Assembly: GCF_028356935.1 (NCBI RefSeq)
Contig: NZ_CP102798.1
Coordinates: 4,154,001 to 4,218,000 of the forward strand
Direction: 5' to 3'
Length of the DNA: 64,000 nt
Source: Lysinibacillus sp. OF-1
Lineage (GTDB): Bacteria; Bacillota; Bacilli; Bacillales_A; Planococcaceae
Part shown: positions 45,808 through 53,375 of the stretch, in pieces
How positions within the stretch are numbered: the stretch's first letter is position 1
How the letters are laid out: every line of letters starts with the position of its first letter
Translations under genes and position numbers: made by a program
Notes under the pieces: model-generated
The model's input: the letters and a program-made list of their open reading frames with translations, nothing else
Database searches by the model: none
What the model was told of the DNA's origin: nothing

Positions 45808-46259
45808 TATAAATTCACCCACATGACAAGGGCATCCTCCCCGTTATCAGTATAATAGCCTTTCCGTATGCCACCATCTTGGAATTGAAGCTTGCGATAG
45901 AGATTTTGTGCAACCATATTTGTTACACGTACCTCTAACGTCATGACCTCCATTCCATGTAAACGAGCTATTTGCATCGCCTCACGCATTAACCCCTCGC
46001 CTATCCCTCGGCCACGTGCCTCCTCAATAACAGCTACATTTGTAATTTGAGCTGCATCTATGACCATCCACATCCCACAAAAACCAATAATACTGTCATT
46101 TTCATCTATAGCCAGCACATAATGCGCATACTGATTTTCATGCACTTCGTAGTAAAAGGAATCTAACGTCCATGGCACTGGAAATGAAGTCACTTCAATT
46201 TCATAAACCGTTGGCACATCGTCAGAAACCATTTTACGATAAGTTACATTCCTACTCAT
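45807..46259 (-). CDS. rimI: Ribosomal protein S18-alanine N-acetyltransferase RimI
   Basis: A 150-residue GNAT acetyltransferase. The acetyl-CoA loop is the [11 protein letters not shown] segment at about residues 83-93, and the C-terminal motif NLYRKLQF is typical of RimI. Position between tsaB and tsaD, with overlaps of 8 and 1 bases, is the same as in B. subtilis (ydiD). Whether it acetylates S18 here is inferred from family and context. Confidence 0.93.
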   Translation of the reverse strand: MSRNVTYRKMVSDDVPTVYEIEVTSFPVPWTLDSFYYEVHENQYAHYVLAIDENDSIIGFCGMWMVIDAAQITNVAVIEEARGRGIGEGLMREAMQIARLHGMEVMTLEVRVTNMVAQNLYRKLQFQDGGIRKGYYTDNGEDALVMWVNL

Positions 46260-46959
46260 GTTCCTTCTCCTTCTGTTCTTTCAGCCAGTTCGCCTCAGCT
46301 TCTGCAATCCGTTTATATTGTGGAACAAAGTGATGGATAGCTTCGACTCTAGGTAACTCTAATTTCGTTGCTACACGAATGACTTCCGTTGCGCGTGGCA
46401 AGTCAAAACTAAATGGTGCACGTACTGCTGTATCACCAAGCACCTGCTCAATATTCTTCCAAAATATATCAACATCTGTTCCTACAAATAGAATAGGCGC
46501 CTCTAATGCCTTTAAACGCACTAATAAATCATCAATATGTACATGATGATCCTCCACAAGGGCCTCTAATGTCTCGCCCTGATAAACAGCTGTGTAGACA
46601 TTGCCTCTTCTAGCATCAATAATTGGGCAAATCAATCCGTTGTAAAGAGCAGCATTAGCAGCCAATGTCTTTAAGCTAGATACACCAACTAAAGGCTTCT
46701 GTAATGTCCATGCTAGGGTTTTTGCTAATGTCACGCCTATACGAACACCTGTATAAGAACCTGGCCCTTCAGACACTGCAATCACATCCAAGTCATTCGG
46801 TTTTAAACCTATTCGTGCCAAGATTTCTTCAATCGCCGGCATTGCACCTGCAGAATGCGTTAATTTTATGTTTTGTACCATCTCGGCCACCACTTTGCCA
46901 TCCTTCACAACTGCAATGGAGAGTGGTGTATTTGCTGTTTCTATTCCTAACCAAATCAT
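46252..46959 (-). CDS. tsaB: tRNA threonylcarbamoyladenosine biosynthesis protein TsaB
   Basis: A 235-residue ASKHA-fold partner of TsaD. It starts IWLGIETANTPLSIAV and has the family signature SEGPGSYTGVRIGVTLAKTLAW (about residues 63-84). It overlaps tsaE by 4 bases and rimI by 8, indicating tight coupling. It has no catalytic activity of its own in known systems but is needed for the TsaBDE complex. Confidence 0.96.
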   Translation of the reverse strand: MIWLGIETANTPLSIAVVKDGKVVAEMVQNIKLTHSAGAMPAIEEILARIGLKPNDLDVIAVSEGPGSYTGVRIGVTLAKTLAWTLQKPLVGVSSLKTLAANAALYNGLICPIIDARRGNVYTAVYQGETLEALVEDHHVHIDDLLVRLKALEAPILFVGTDVDIFWKNIEQVLGDTAVRAPFSFDLPRATEVIRVATKLELPRVEAIHHFVPQYKRIAEAEANWLKEQKEKEHE

Positions 46960-47405
46960 TTCATTAGCTCCTCACATAGTGCCTCATAGCGTTCTCCACG
47001 AGGTATTAACACAAAGCGTCGTTCATTTTCTCCGATTCGGTAAATCTCTATCGCTAAGCGATCCTGTGGCAAATCCTGTTCAATTAAATGCGCCCATTCG
47101 ACCACTGAAACTGCATCTCCATAAAACAGCTCATCCCAGCCTAGGTCTTCATCACTTTCTGCTAACCTATACACATCTAAATGATTAAACGGTAATCTCC
47201 CCTCATACTGCTTAACAATCGTAAATGTTGGACTGTTGACTGTTCGTTTGACCCCAAGTCCCTTTGCCAAGGCTTTCGTAAATGTTGTCTTGCCAGCACC
47301 TAGATCCCCTTCTAATGTAATCGTATCTTGAGCTTCTAGTATATTGGCAAGTTTAATGGCGAAACGTTCTGTATCATCAACTGAATTCATGATTATTTCA
47401 TACAT
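46956..47405 (-). CDS. tsaE: tRNA threonylcarbamoyladenosine biosynthesis ATPase TsaE
   Basis: A 149-residue P-loop ATPase that resets the TsaB-TsaD complex. Walker A is GDLGAGKTT, and the downstream motif SPTFTIVKQYEG and HLDVYRL are typical. I start at the ATG at 47403-47405 with AGAGG 10 bases upstream; the longer frame includes that site. It is the first gene of the tsaE-tsaB-rimI-tsaD operon, the same order as ydiB-ydiC-ydiD-ydiE. Confidence 0.95.
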   Translation of the reverse strand: MYEIIMNSVDDTERFAIKLANILEAQDTITLEGDLGAGKTTFTKALAKGLGVKRTVNSPTFTIVKQYEGRLPFNHLDVYRLAESDEDLGWDELFYGDAVSVVEWAHLIEQDLPQDRLAIEIYRIGENERRFVLIPRGERYEALCEELMK

Positions 47406-47536
47406 ATTCTTTTTTCCTCTCATCACTACATTACCTCTAGTTTACCTAAACTAACGAAAATGTTCAAAGCATCCAATATCATTTATACCTGCTTTGATTG
47501 TGCTTGTTAAAAAGCCCTGTTCTGTGATGACAATAG

Positions 47537-47549
47537 TTAGGTAACCTAA
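47537..47549. repeat. Short palindrome upstream of the tsaE operon
   Basis: TTAGGT-A-ACCTAA, 6-bp arms. It lies between the tsaE operon and the terminator at 47562-47587 and could be an operator, though its short length allows chance. Confidence 0.2.
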
Positions 47550-47561
47550 ATGCAAACAAAA

Positions 47562-47587
47562 ACACGTCTTCTCTTATGAAGACGTGT
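47562..47587 (-). terminator. Terminator after the small lipoprotein gene
   Basis: Minus-strand 10-bp stem ACACGTCTTC / GAAGACGTGT with a 6-base loop and a TTTTTG tail, 4 bases past the lipoprotein stop codon. Confidence 0.88.
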
Positions 47588-47590
47588 CAA

Positions 47591-47929
47591 CTATCTATTG
47601 GAATGACCTTTTACAGCTATGATCTCTTTAGCAATTAATTTATCATCCTTAAATTTCACTATATAAGCCTGAGTCAACAGGGTTTCATCATTCCAACGAT
47701 ATTCATTATTTTTAACCTTTTTACCTGCGCCGCCTGCTGTCTCTACTACCTCAATATATGACATATCATTTTTTAATTTCTCAAATTCTACTTCGTTCAT
47801 ATTTTTTTGCCAGTGATACGTATTTGCTTCTTCAATCTCTATAATAGGATCTCCACAGCCTACCATCATAATCATGGAACCAATAAGCAAAGGTAAATAA
47901 AGACGTTTTAAGAAATGGTCTTTGCTCAT
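47591..47929 (-). CDS. Small SmpA-like lipoprotein of unknown function
   Basis: A 112-residue lipoprotein. A basic start and hydrophobic core lead to the lipobox MVGC (cysteine at about residue 25). The mature part has the pattern MSYIEVVETAGGAGK...YRW...AYIVKFKDDKLIAKE, which resembles the short beta-lactamase-inhibitor/SmpA fold (helix, turn, strands) of many Firmicute lipoproteins. It stands alone between two terminators. A role is not known. Confidence 0.68.
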   Translation of the reverse strand: MSKDHFLKRLYLPLLIGSMIMMVGCGDPIIEIEEANTYHWQKNMNEVEFEKLKNDMSYIEVVETAGGAGKKVKNNEYRWNDETLLTQAYIVKFKDDKLIAKEIIAVKGHSNR

Positions 47930-48344
47930 ATAAACACCTCCGTAGCCAATCCGATTACTTCTAAATTTTTACCCCTAATTTTTATTTTAGAAACATATCT
48001 CATTTTACCTTATAAAAACGCCCTCATTTATCGGTAATTTTTACTATTTTTAGATAATGTTAAAAATATGCAATAAGTTAGGCTCATGTCAATAATTCAA
48101 TTAACTTCACTGGGATTGGGTGATTTTTTAGTAGCAGTAGAGGCGTTATTTAGGGCAATAGATGTTATTTTATTAAAACCAATGGGAGGTTGGTCATAAA
48201 GGCTTCAGAAATTGTAAAGCTTTTAGCCTCTATGTTTCTACCCTATGAACTGGGTCTTTATAAAATGGTGCTTTCACAATTTCAACATAAGCTTGAATGC
48301 ATTTCATGCTCAAATGCTAAGTTGAAAGAAAATCATTATTAAAT
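47930..48344. other. Intergenic region upstream of tRNA-Asp terminator
   Basis: About 415 bases without a supported gene. Two short plus-strand frames near 48109-48200 and 48200-48343 read in a protein-like way (GLGDFLVAVEALFRAIDVILL and SEIVKLLASMFLPYELGLY) but are in different frames and lack starts. They may be remains of a gene or chance. Confidence 0.25.
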
Positions 48345-48382
48345 AAAAAAAGCTCTTATGACTGTAGCAGTACATAAGAGCG
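48345..48382 (-). terminator. Terminator after tRNA-Asp
   Basis: Minus-strand stem GCTCTTATG / CATAAGAGC followed by TTTTTTT, about 18 bases past the tRNA 3' end. Confidence 0.88.
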
Positions 48383-48399
48383 ATCATATCAATTTTAAA

Positions 48400-48475
48400 T
48401 GGCGGTCCCGACCGGGATCGAACCGGCGATCTCCTGCGTGACAGGCAGGCATGTTAACCGCTACACCACGGGACC
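48400..48475 (-). tRNA. tRNA-Asp (anticodon GTC)
   Basis: A 76-base tRNA on the minus strand with encoded CCA (48400-48402). The acceptor stem pairs GGTCCCG with CGGGACC. The anticodon stem-loop is CCTGC-CTGTCAC-GCAGG with anticodon GTC, reading aspartate codons. The T-loop GGTTCGATCCC is canonical. It is a single tRNA with its own promoter and terminator. Confidence 0.98.
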
Positions 48476-48492
48476 TCTTTAAGACATTTATA

Positions 48493-48521
48493 AATATATC
48501 ATATAGTAAAAAGCTATGCAA
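48493..48521 (-). promoter_or_regulatory. Promoter of tRNA-Asp
   Basis: Minus strand -35 TTGCAT (48516-48521), 17-base spacer, -10 TATATT (48493-48498), 17 bases before the mature 5' end. Confidence 0.75.
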
Positions 48522-48560
48522 TATATATTTTCATATTTTTTCTTCTCATAATTTCTGCAA

Positions 48561-48577
48561 TTGGCATCAATCTTGCA
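48561..48577 (+). promoter_or_regulatory. Sigma-54 promoter of the oligopeptide permease operon
   Basis: TTGGCAT-CAATC-TTGCA, an exact fit to the -24/-12 pattern with GG and GC separated by 10 bases. It lies 47 bases before the first permease start codon. Transcription from it would need RpoN and an AAA activator. Confidence 0.85.
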
Positions 48578-48624
48578 AATAAATTAATAGTTTTAACAAC
48601 ACTATTTAGTAGGAGGTTGGTGCC

Positions 48625-49554
48625 ATGGTTCGGTACATATTTACACGAATTGGTTATATGATCATTACCCTTTTTATTATTATTCTACTGTCATTTTTAT
48701 TAATGAAAGCTTTGCCAGGTTCACCATTTAATGATGAGCGTCTTCCAGAGTCTCAAAAAGAGCTACTTTACAAAAAATATGGGTTAGACAAGCCTGTTCC
48801 TGTGCAATTTGGCATTTATTTAACGAATCTTGTACAAGGAGATTTAGGAGTTTCTTTTGTCTTTGATAATCGACCAGTGACTAAAATTATTCAGGAACGT
48901 ATCGGTGCATCGGCAATTTTGGGCTTTCAAGCCATTATCGTGGGAACAATTATTGGGCTTTTATTAGGAATTATAGCGGCTCTAAAACATAACACTATTA
49001 TTGATTATGGAGCCACAATACTAGCCGTACTAGGTATATCGATTCCATCGTTTGTCTTTGCAGGCTTTCTACAATATTGGGTTGGCGTTAAACTAGGCTG
49101 GCTACCCATTGCCTTTTGGAATGGCTTTGAATATTCTATTTTACCAACGATTGCTTTAGCAGTTGGAGTAGTTGCTACAATTGCCCGTTTCACGCGCATT
49201 GAAATGCTAGAAGTACTTAGTCAAGAATACATCTTAACCGCAAAAGCCAAAGATTTATCAAACCCTTTTATCATTACAAAACATGGTATTCGAAATGCCA
49301 TGATTCCAATCGTGACTATTATTGGTCCGTTAACTGTTAACACTATTACTGGTTCACTTGTTATTGAAAAGATATTCAGTATTCCAGGTTTAGGTGAGCA
49401 GTTTGTTAATTCTATTATTACCAACGATTATCAGCTAATTATGGGAACAACTATTTTTTATGCGGTGCTATTTGTAACCGTTATTTTAATCATCGATATT
49501 TTATACGGGTTGATTGATCCCCGAATCCGTGTGACAGGAGGCGATAAGGCATGA
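48625..49554 (+). CDS. Oligopeptide ABC transporter permease (OppB/DppB-like)
   Basis: A 309-residue permease with six membrane helices. The first helix is at the N-terminus (YMIITLFIIILLSFLLMKAL), followed by the typical PGSPF segment, and the coupling loop is the EMLEVLSQEYILTAKAKDLS region at about residues 193-212. AGGAGG is 7 bases upstream of the ATG. It is the first gene of a sigma-54-type operon and overlaps the second permease gene by 4 bases. Inference from context: it imports di- or oligopeptides, perhaps proline-rich. Confidence 0.9.
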   Translation: MVRYIFTRIGYMIITLFIIILLSFLLMKALPGSPFNDERLPESQKELLYKKYGLDKPVPVQFGIYLTNLVQGDLGVSFVFDNRPVTKIIQERIGASAILGFQAIIVGTIIGLLLGIIAALKHNTIIDYGATILAVLGISIPSFVFAGFLQYWVGVKLGWLPIAFWNGFEYSILPTIALAVGVVATIARFTRIEMLEVLSQEYILTAKAKDLSNPFIITKHGIRNAMIPIVTIIGPLTVNTITGSLVIEKIFSIPGLGEQFVNSIITNDYQLIMGTTIFYAVLFVTVILIIDILYGLIDPRIRVTGGDKA

Positions 49555-50582
49555 CTATAAAATTGACAGAAGGTATAACTAAGAGCTATTCAAAGGAGTT
49601 ATTTGAATATGCAACGCAAACTGATATTACGGATGATATCACCTATCGTCCTGAGCAATCATTTTGGCAAGATGCATGGCGTGGTTTGCGGAAAAATAAA
49701 GCAGCTATTGTTGGGTTATGTACTATTATCGTCGTTCTATTACTTGCCATTTTCGGCCCTTTTATGAATAGCCACGGTTATGATGAACAAAATATTGCGC
49801 GCACTAATTTACCTCCAAAAATTCCTGTCCTTGAGAATATTTCTTTCTTAGGCTTGAATGGTGTTGATAGCCGAGGCGTAGACCAATATGAAGCAAAAGG
49901 GATTGCAGAATATTTTTGGTTTGGTACAGATGAATTAGGTCGAGATCTTTGGACGCGTATATGGGAAGGAACACGAATTTCTCTTTATATTGCTTTTTTA
50001 GCAGCAACCATCGATCTCATTATAGGGGTTGCCTATGGGGCTGTCTCAGCATTTTATGGTGGTCGGACAGATAATATCATGCAACGTATTATTGAAGTGT
50101 TAGTTGGTATCCCTGGCCTAATTGTGAACATACTTTTGATTCTTATTTTAAAGCCAGGGATTATTTCGATTACGATTGCAATGGTGATTGTAGGCTGGAT
50201 CAGTATGGCTCGAATTGTTCGAGCACAAATATTGAAGTTAAAATCATATGAATATGTGCTTGCTTCACGGACACTTGGTGCTAGTAACCAACGTCTCATT
50301 TGGAAGCATTTAATTCCCAACACGCTTGGGCCAATTATTGTTGCAACTACGTTTACTATTCCAGGAGCCATTTTCACGGAAGCATTATTAAGCTTCATCG
50401 GATTAGGGCTACAGCCTCCAACAGCTTCTTTAGGAACAATTGTCAATGATTCGTATAAATTACTACGAATTTATCCACATGGCATGATTGTTTCATCTAT
50501 TGTCATTAGCTTGATTATGATTAGCTTTAATTTACTCGGGGATGGACTGCGTGATGCATTCGATCCAAAAACTCGTAAATAA
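49551..50582 (+). CDS. Oligopeptide ABC transporter permease (OppC/DppC-like)
   Basis: A 343-residue permease of the OppC type: a long cytoplasmic N-terminus (about 45 residues), then the segment FWQDAWRGLRKNKAAIVGL, a large extracellular loop after helix 1 (about 70-125, ending FWFGTDELGRDLWTR), and the coupling loop ILKLKSYEYVLASRTLGAS. It overlaps the preceding gene by 4 bases (ATGA) and is followed after 13 bases by the fused ATPase. Confidence 0.92.
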   Translation: MTIKLTEGITKSYSKELFEYATQTDITDDITYRPEQSFWQDAWRGLRKNKAAIVGLCTIIVVLLLAIFGPFMNSHGYDEQNIARTNLPPKIPVLENISFLGLNGVDSRGVDQYEAKGIAEYFWFGTDELGRDLWTRIWEGTRISLYIAFLAATIDLIIGVAYGAVSAFYGGRTDNIMQRIIEVLVGIPGLIVNILLILILKPGIISITIAMVIVGWISMARIVRAQILKLKSYEYVLASRTLGASNQRLIWKHLIPNTLGPIIVATTFTIPGAIFTEALLSFIGLGLQPPTASLGTIVNDSYKLLRIYPHGMIVSSIVISLIMISFNLLGDGLRDAFDPKTRK

Positions 50583-50595
50583 GGAGATGCTCTAA

Positions 50596-52587
50596 ATGAA
50601 AAAAATATTAGAAGTGAAAAATTTAAGTGTCTCATTCAACACATACAACGGTGAGGTACAAGCAGTACGCAACATTTCATTTGATTTATTTGAAGGTGAA
50701 ACCTTAGCCATTGTAGGCGAGTCTGGCTCAGGAAAATCAGTTACTTCTAAAAGCCTTCTTCGCCTCAATCCAACTGAGACAACGATATTAAAAAGTGGAC
50801 ACATTTTATATAACGGACATAATATTTTTACTTGCAGTGAGCAAAAAATCCGAGCAATTCGTGGAGCTGAAATAGCCATGATATTTCAAGATCCAATGAC
50901 TGCTTTAAACCCTACGATGACGATTGGTCGCCAAATAGCAGAAAGTATAAAGAAACATACAACTTTACGTGGCCAACAAATTACTAACCGTGTTATAGAA
51001 CTATTGCAACTAGTCGGTATTAAAGAAGCTGATAAACGATATAAACAGTACCCACACCAATTTTCTGGAGGGATGCGCCAACGAATAGTGATTGCCATGG
51101 CGCTAGCTTGTGAGCCGCGCATCATTATTGCCGATGAGCCTACTACAGCACTAGATGTTTCGATCCAAGCACAAATTTTAGAATTACTAAAAAACATACA
51201 ACAAAAAATGAATTTATCGATTATCTTTATTACCCATGATTTAGGTGTTGTCGCCAAAATGGCTGATCGTGTTGCTGTTATGTATGCTGGAAAAATAATT
51301 GAAATTGGCTTAGTTGATGAAATTTTTTATCATTGTCAACATCCTTATACACAAGGCCTACTTGCAGCCATGCCTAATCCAGATATTGATACCAATTCAT
51401 TGTATGCCATTCCAGGAACACCACCAAACCTGCTTCAGCCACCTACTGGAGATGCCTTTGCAGCTCGTAATAAACATGCATTGAAAATTGACTTTATAGA
51501 GGAGCCACCGATGTTTCAAATAAGCGACACTCATTTCGCAGCAACTTGGTTATTGCATAAACACGCACCTAAAATAGTACCGATTCATCAACAACCTACA
51601 CAGGTACAGCAAGAGAAAAGTAAAGCACCCACTGTATTCGATAAAGAACATCCATATTTATCATTAAAGGAGGTCAAGCAGCACTTTTCTTTAGGAAAAA
51701 ACACTGTTAATAAAGCTGTTGATGGCATTACGTTCGATATTTATAAAGGAGAAATTTTTGGTCTAGTGGGAGAATCAGGATGTGGTAAATCTACAACTGG
51801 ACGTTCCATAATTGGACTCAATTCGATTACTAGCGGAGAAATTCACGTTGATGGTCGTAATATCAATGACAATCAAACAAAAAAAGACAAACTAACTTTC
51901 AATAGCAAGGTGCAAATGATTTTCCAAGATCCCTATTCTTCCCTTAATCCGCGTATGAAAATAGCGGATATTATTGCAGAAGGATTGGCCATCCATGAAG
52001 TACCAAAAAGTGAATGGAAGCCCAAAATATATGAGCTATTAAAAATAGTAGGATTAACAAAGGAGTATGCAAACCGTTATCCTCACGAGCTTAGTGGTGG
52101 ACAACGTCAGAGGATTGGTATTGCACGTGCTCTTGCTGTAGAACCTGAGCTCATCATTGCAGATGAACCTATTTCTGCGTTGGACGTGTCCATCCAGGCA
52201 CAAATAGTGAATCTACTGAAAAAGTTACAAAAGGAACGTGGATTGACCTATCTTTTTATTGCACATGACTTGTCGATGGTGAAATATATTAGTGATCGTA
52301 TTGGTGTGATGTATCGAGGAAAAATCGTTGAGCTAGCAGACAGTCAAGAGCTCTATGATCACCCAGTACACCCTTATACGAAGTCATTATTATCAGCCAT
52401 TCCATTGCCAGATCCTAAGTTAGAGCGAGAACGTAAACGCATTATTTTTAATGAAGCTACCTATCAAGCTAGCAGAAATTATGAAAGTGAAAGCTTTGTA
52501 GAGATACGGCCTGGTCACTTTGTTATGCTGACAGAAGAAGAGCTTGTCCAATACCGTCTAGCACAAGAAGGAGGTATATCACTTTGA
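50596..52587 (+). CDS. Fused OppD-OppF type ATPase
   Basis: A 663-residue ATPase with two complete ABC domains of the oligopeptide class in one chain. Domain 1 has Walker A GESGSGKS (about 37-44), signature FSGGMRQRI and Walker B IIIADEPTTALD. Domain 2 has Walker A GESGCGKST (about 395-403), signature LSGGQRQRI and Walker B LIIADEPISALD. Each is followed by an oligo_HPY segment (HPYTQGLL and HPYTKSLL). Most Bacillales have separate oppD and oppF genes, so the fusion is unusual here; GsiA and YejF are fused in the same way. It overlaps the next gene by 4 bases. Confidence 0.92.
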   Translation: MKKILEVKNLSVSFNTYNGEVQAVRNISFDLFEGETLAIVGESGSGKSVTSKSLLRLNPTETTILKSGHILYNGHNIFTCSEQKIRAIRGAEIAMIFQDPMTALNPTMTIGRQIAESIKKHTTLRGQQITNRVIELLQLVGIKEADKRYKQYPHQFSGGMRQRIVIAMALACEPRIIIADEPTTALDVSIQAQILELLKNIQQKMNLSIIFITHDLGVVAKMADRVAVMYAGKIIEIGLVDEIFYHCQHPYTQGLLAAMPNPDIDTNSLYAIPGTPPNLLQPPTGDAFAARNKHALKIDFIEEPPMFQISDTHFAATWLLHKHAPKIVPIHQQPTQVQQEKSKAPTVFDKEHPYLSLKEVKQHFSLGKNTVNKAVDGITFDIYKGEIFGLVGESGCGKSTTGRSIIGLNSITSGEIHVDGRNINDNQTKKDKLTFNSKVQMIFQDPYSSLNPRMKIADIIAEGLAIHEVPKSEWKPKIYELLKIVGLTKEYANRYPHELSGGQRQRIGIARALAVEPELIIADEPISALDVSIQAQIVNLLKKLQKERGLTYLFIAHDLSMVKYISDRIGVMYRGKIVELADSQELYDHPVHPYTKSLLSAIPLPDPKLERERKRIIFNEATYQASRNYESESFVEIRPGHFVMLTEEELVQYRLAQEGGISL

Positions 52588-52949
52588 ATATAAAGGTCAC
52601 AGCCCTACTTGCTAGCTGTATTGTCATAAGTTCCCTTAGCTATACTTGGCTCCTCCATCAACCAATAACTTTTTTAACATTGATCAACAATATTTTCCTT
52701 ATTTCACTTGCGTTCACTATTGTAGGTGCATCATTATTTGTTGTGCAAGGTGGGCTTTTTAATGGTATCGCCTATAGTTTTAAACGTTTTTTTGCACGTG
52801 TCACTAAAAATGGTGCCTATGCCTTTGAATTAGATGGAGATTTAGAATTTGTTCATGCACCTTCCTACACCTTCACTTATCCACTATTACTAGCGGGTAT
52901 ACTTGGCTGTTCCGCAACAGCCATTTTATCGATAGTTTTCTATCTATAA
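52584..52949 (+). CDS. DUF3899-type small membrane protein
   Basis: A 121-residue protein with three hydrophobic segments (about 5-23, 33-60 and 97-120). The mid part NGIAYSFKRFFARV fits the DUF3899 family as I recall it. It starts at a TTG inside the end of the ATPase gene (TTGA overlap), with GGAGG upstream, so it is expressed with the peptide transporter. Its role is unknown; co-expression suggests an accessory subunit. Confidence 0.7.
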   Translation: MNIKVTALLASCIVISSLSYTWLLHQPITFLTLINNIFLISLAFTIVGASLFVVQGGLFNGIAYSFKRFFARVTKNGAYAFELDGDLEFVHAPSYTFTYPLLLAGILGCSATAILSIVFYL

Positions 52950-52993
52950 ATGAAAAACAAAACCATCAATAGAATTTTGTGAAAGGTGAAAAA

Positions 52994-53052
52994 GGATTTC
53001 CGTTGCAGGTTAATTGCTTTCCTCTGGTTGAGCGCCGAGCCGCTTCGCTCAA
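52994..53052 (-). repeat. Degenerate dispersed repeat, copy 2 (inverted)
   Basis: Read on the minus strand, GAGCGAAGCGGCTCGGCGCTC, GAGGAAAGC and ACGGAAATCC match, in order, the 3' half of the repeat at 8890-9032 and the copy at 53190-53277, in opposite orientation to both. Confidence 0.4.
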
Positions 53053-53189
53053 ATGTTTCTTTTTAGCAAAGTTTTTTAAATAAAGTCTGGTAGAGGGGGT
53101 GTTGTCACTCATCACTTCTCCACATTGAAAATAAGAGGCTATCTACAAATAATGGGCTATTTTGCTCGCTACGGCTCGTATGAAAGATA
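53053..53189. other. Spacer between inverted repeat copies
   Basis: No gene or site recognised in this part of the 424-base gap between the DUF3899 gene and the oppA-like gene. The two repeat copies around it are in opposite orientation. Confidence 0.3.
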
Positions 53190-53277
53190 AGGAAAGACGC
53201 TTTTGCATATGGCGAGACTCTGGAGCAAACGCAGTGAGTGAAGCAGCTCATCGGACGCTGGCGGAACGGAAATCACC
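53190..53277 (+). repeat. Degenerate dispersed repeat, copy 3
   Basis: Contains GGCGAGACTCTGGAGC, GTGAGTGAAGCAGCTCATCGGACGC (as consecutive blocks) and ACGGAAATCACC, matching the order of the copy at 8890-9032. It is the least worn of the three copies. Confidence 0.5.
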
Positions 53278-53335
53278 CCCTCGCCTTTCAAAATAGCTTT
53301 TTCTGCCGTTGACATCGCCCTTTTTCAACAACATG

Positions 53336-53375
53336 AAAAAATGCTGTCCTCCGAAAGTAGAGGACAGCATTTTTT
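53336..53375. terminator. Bidirectional terminator
   Basis: Perfect 16-bp stem AAAAAATGCTGTCCTC / GAGGACAGCATTTTTT with an 8-base loop. It overlaps the stop codon of the minus-strand binding-protein gene and also faces the opp operon. Confidence 0.9.
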
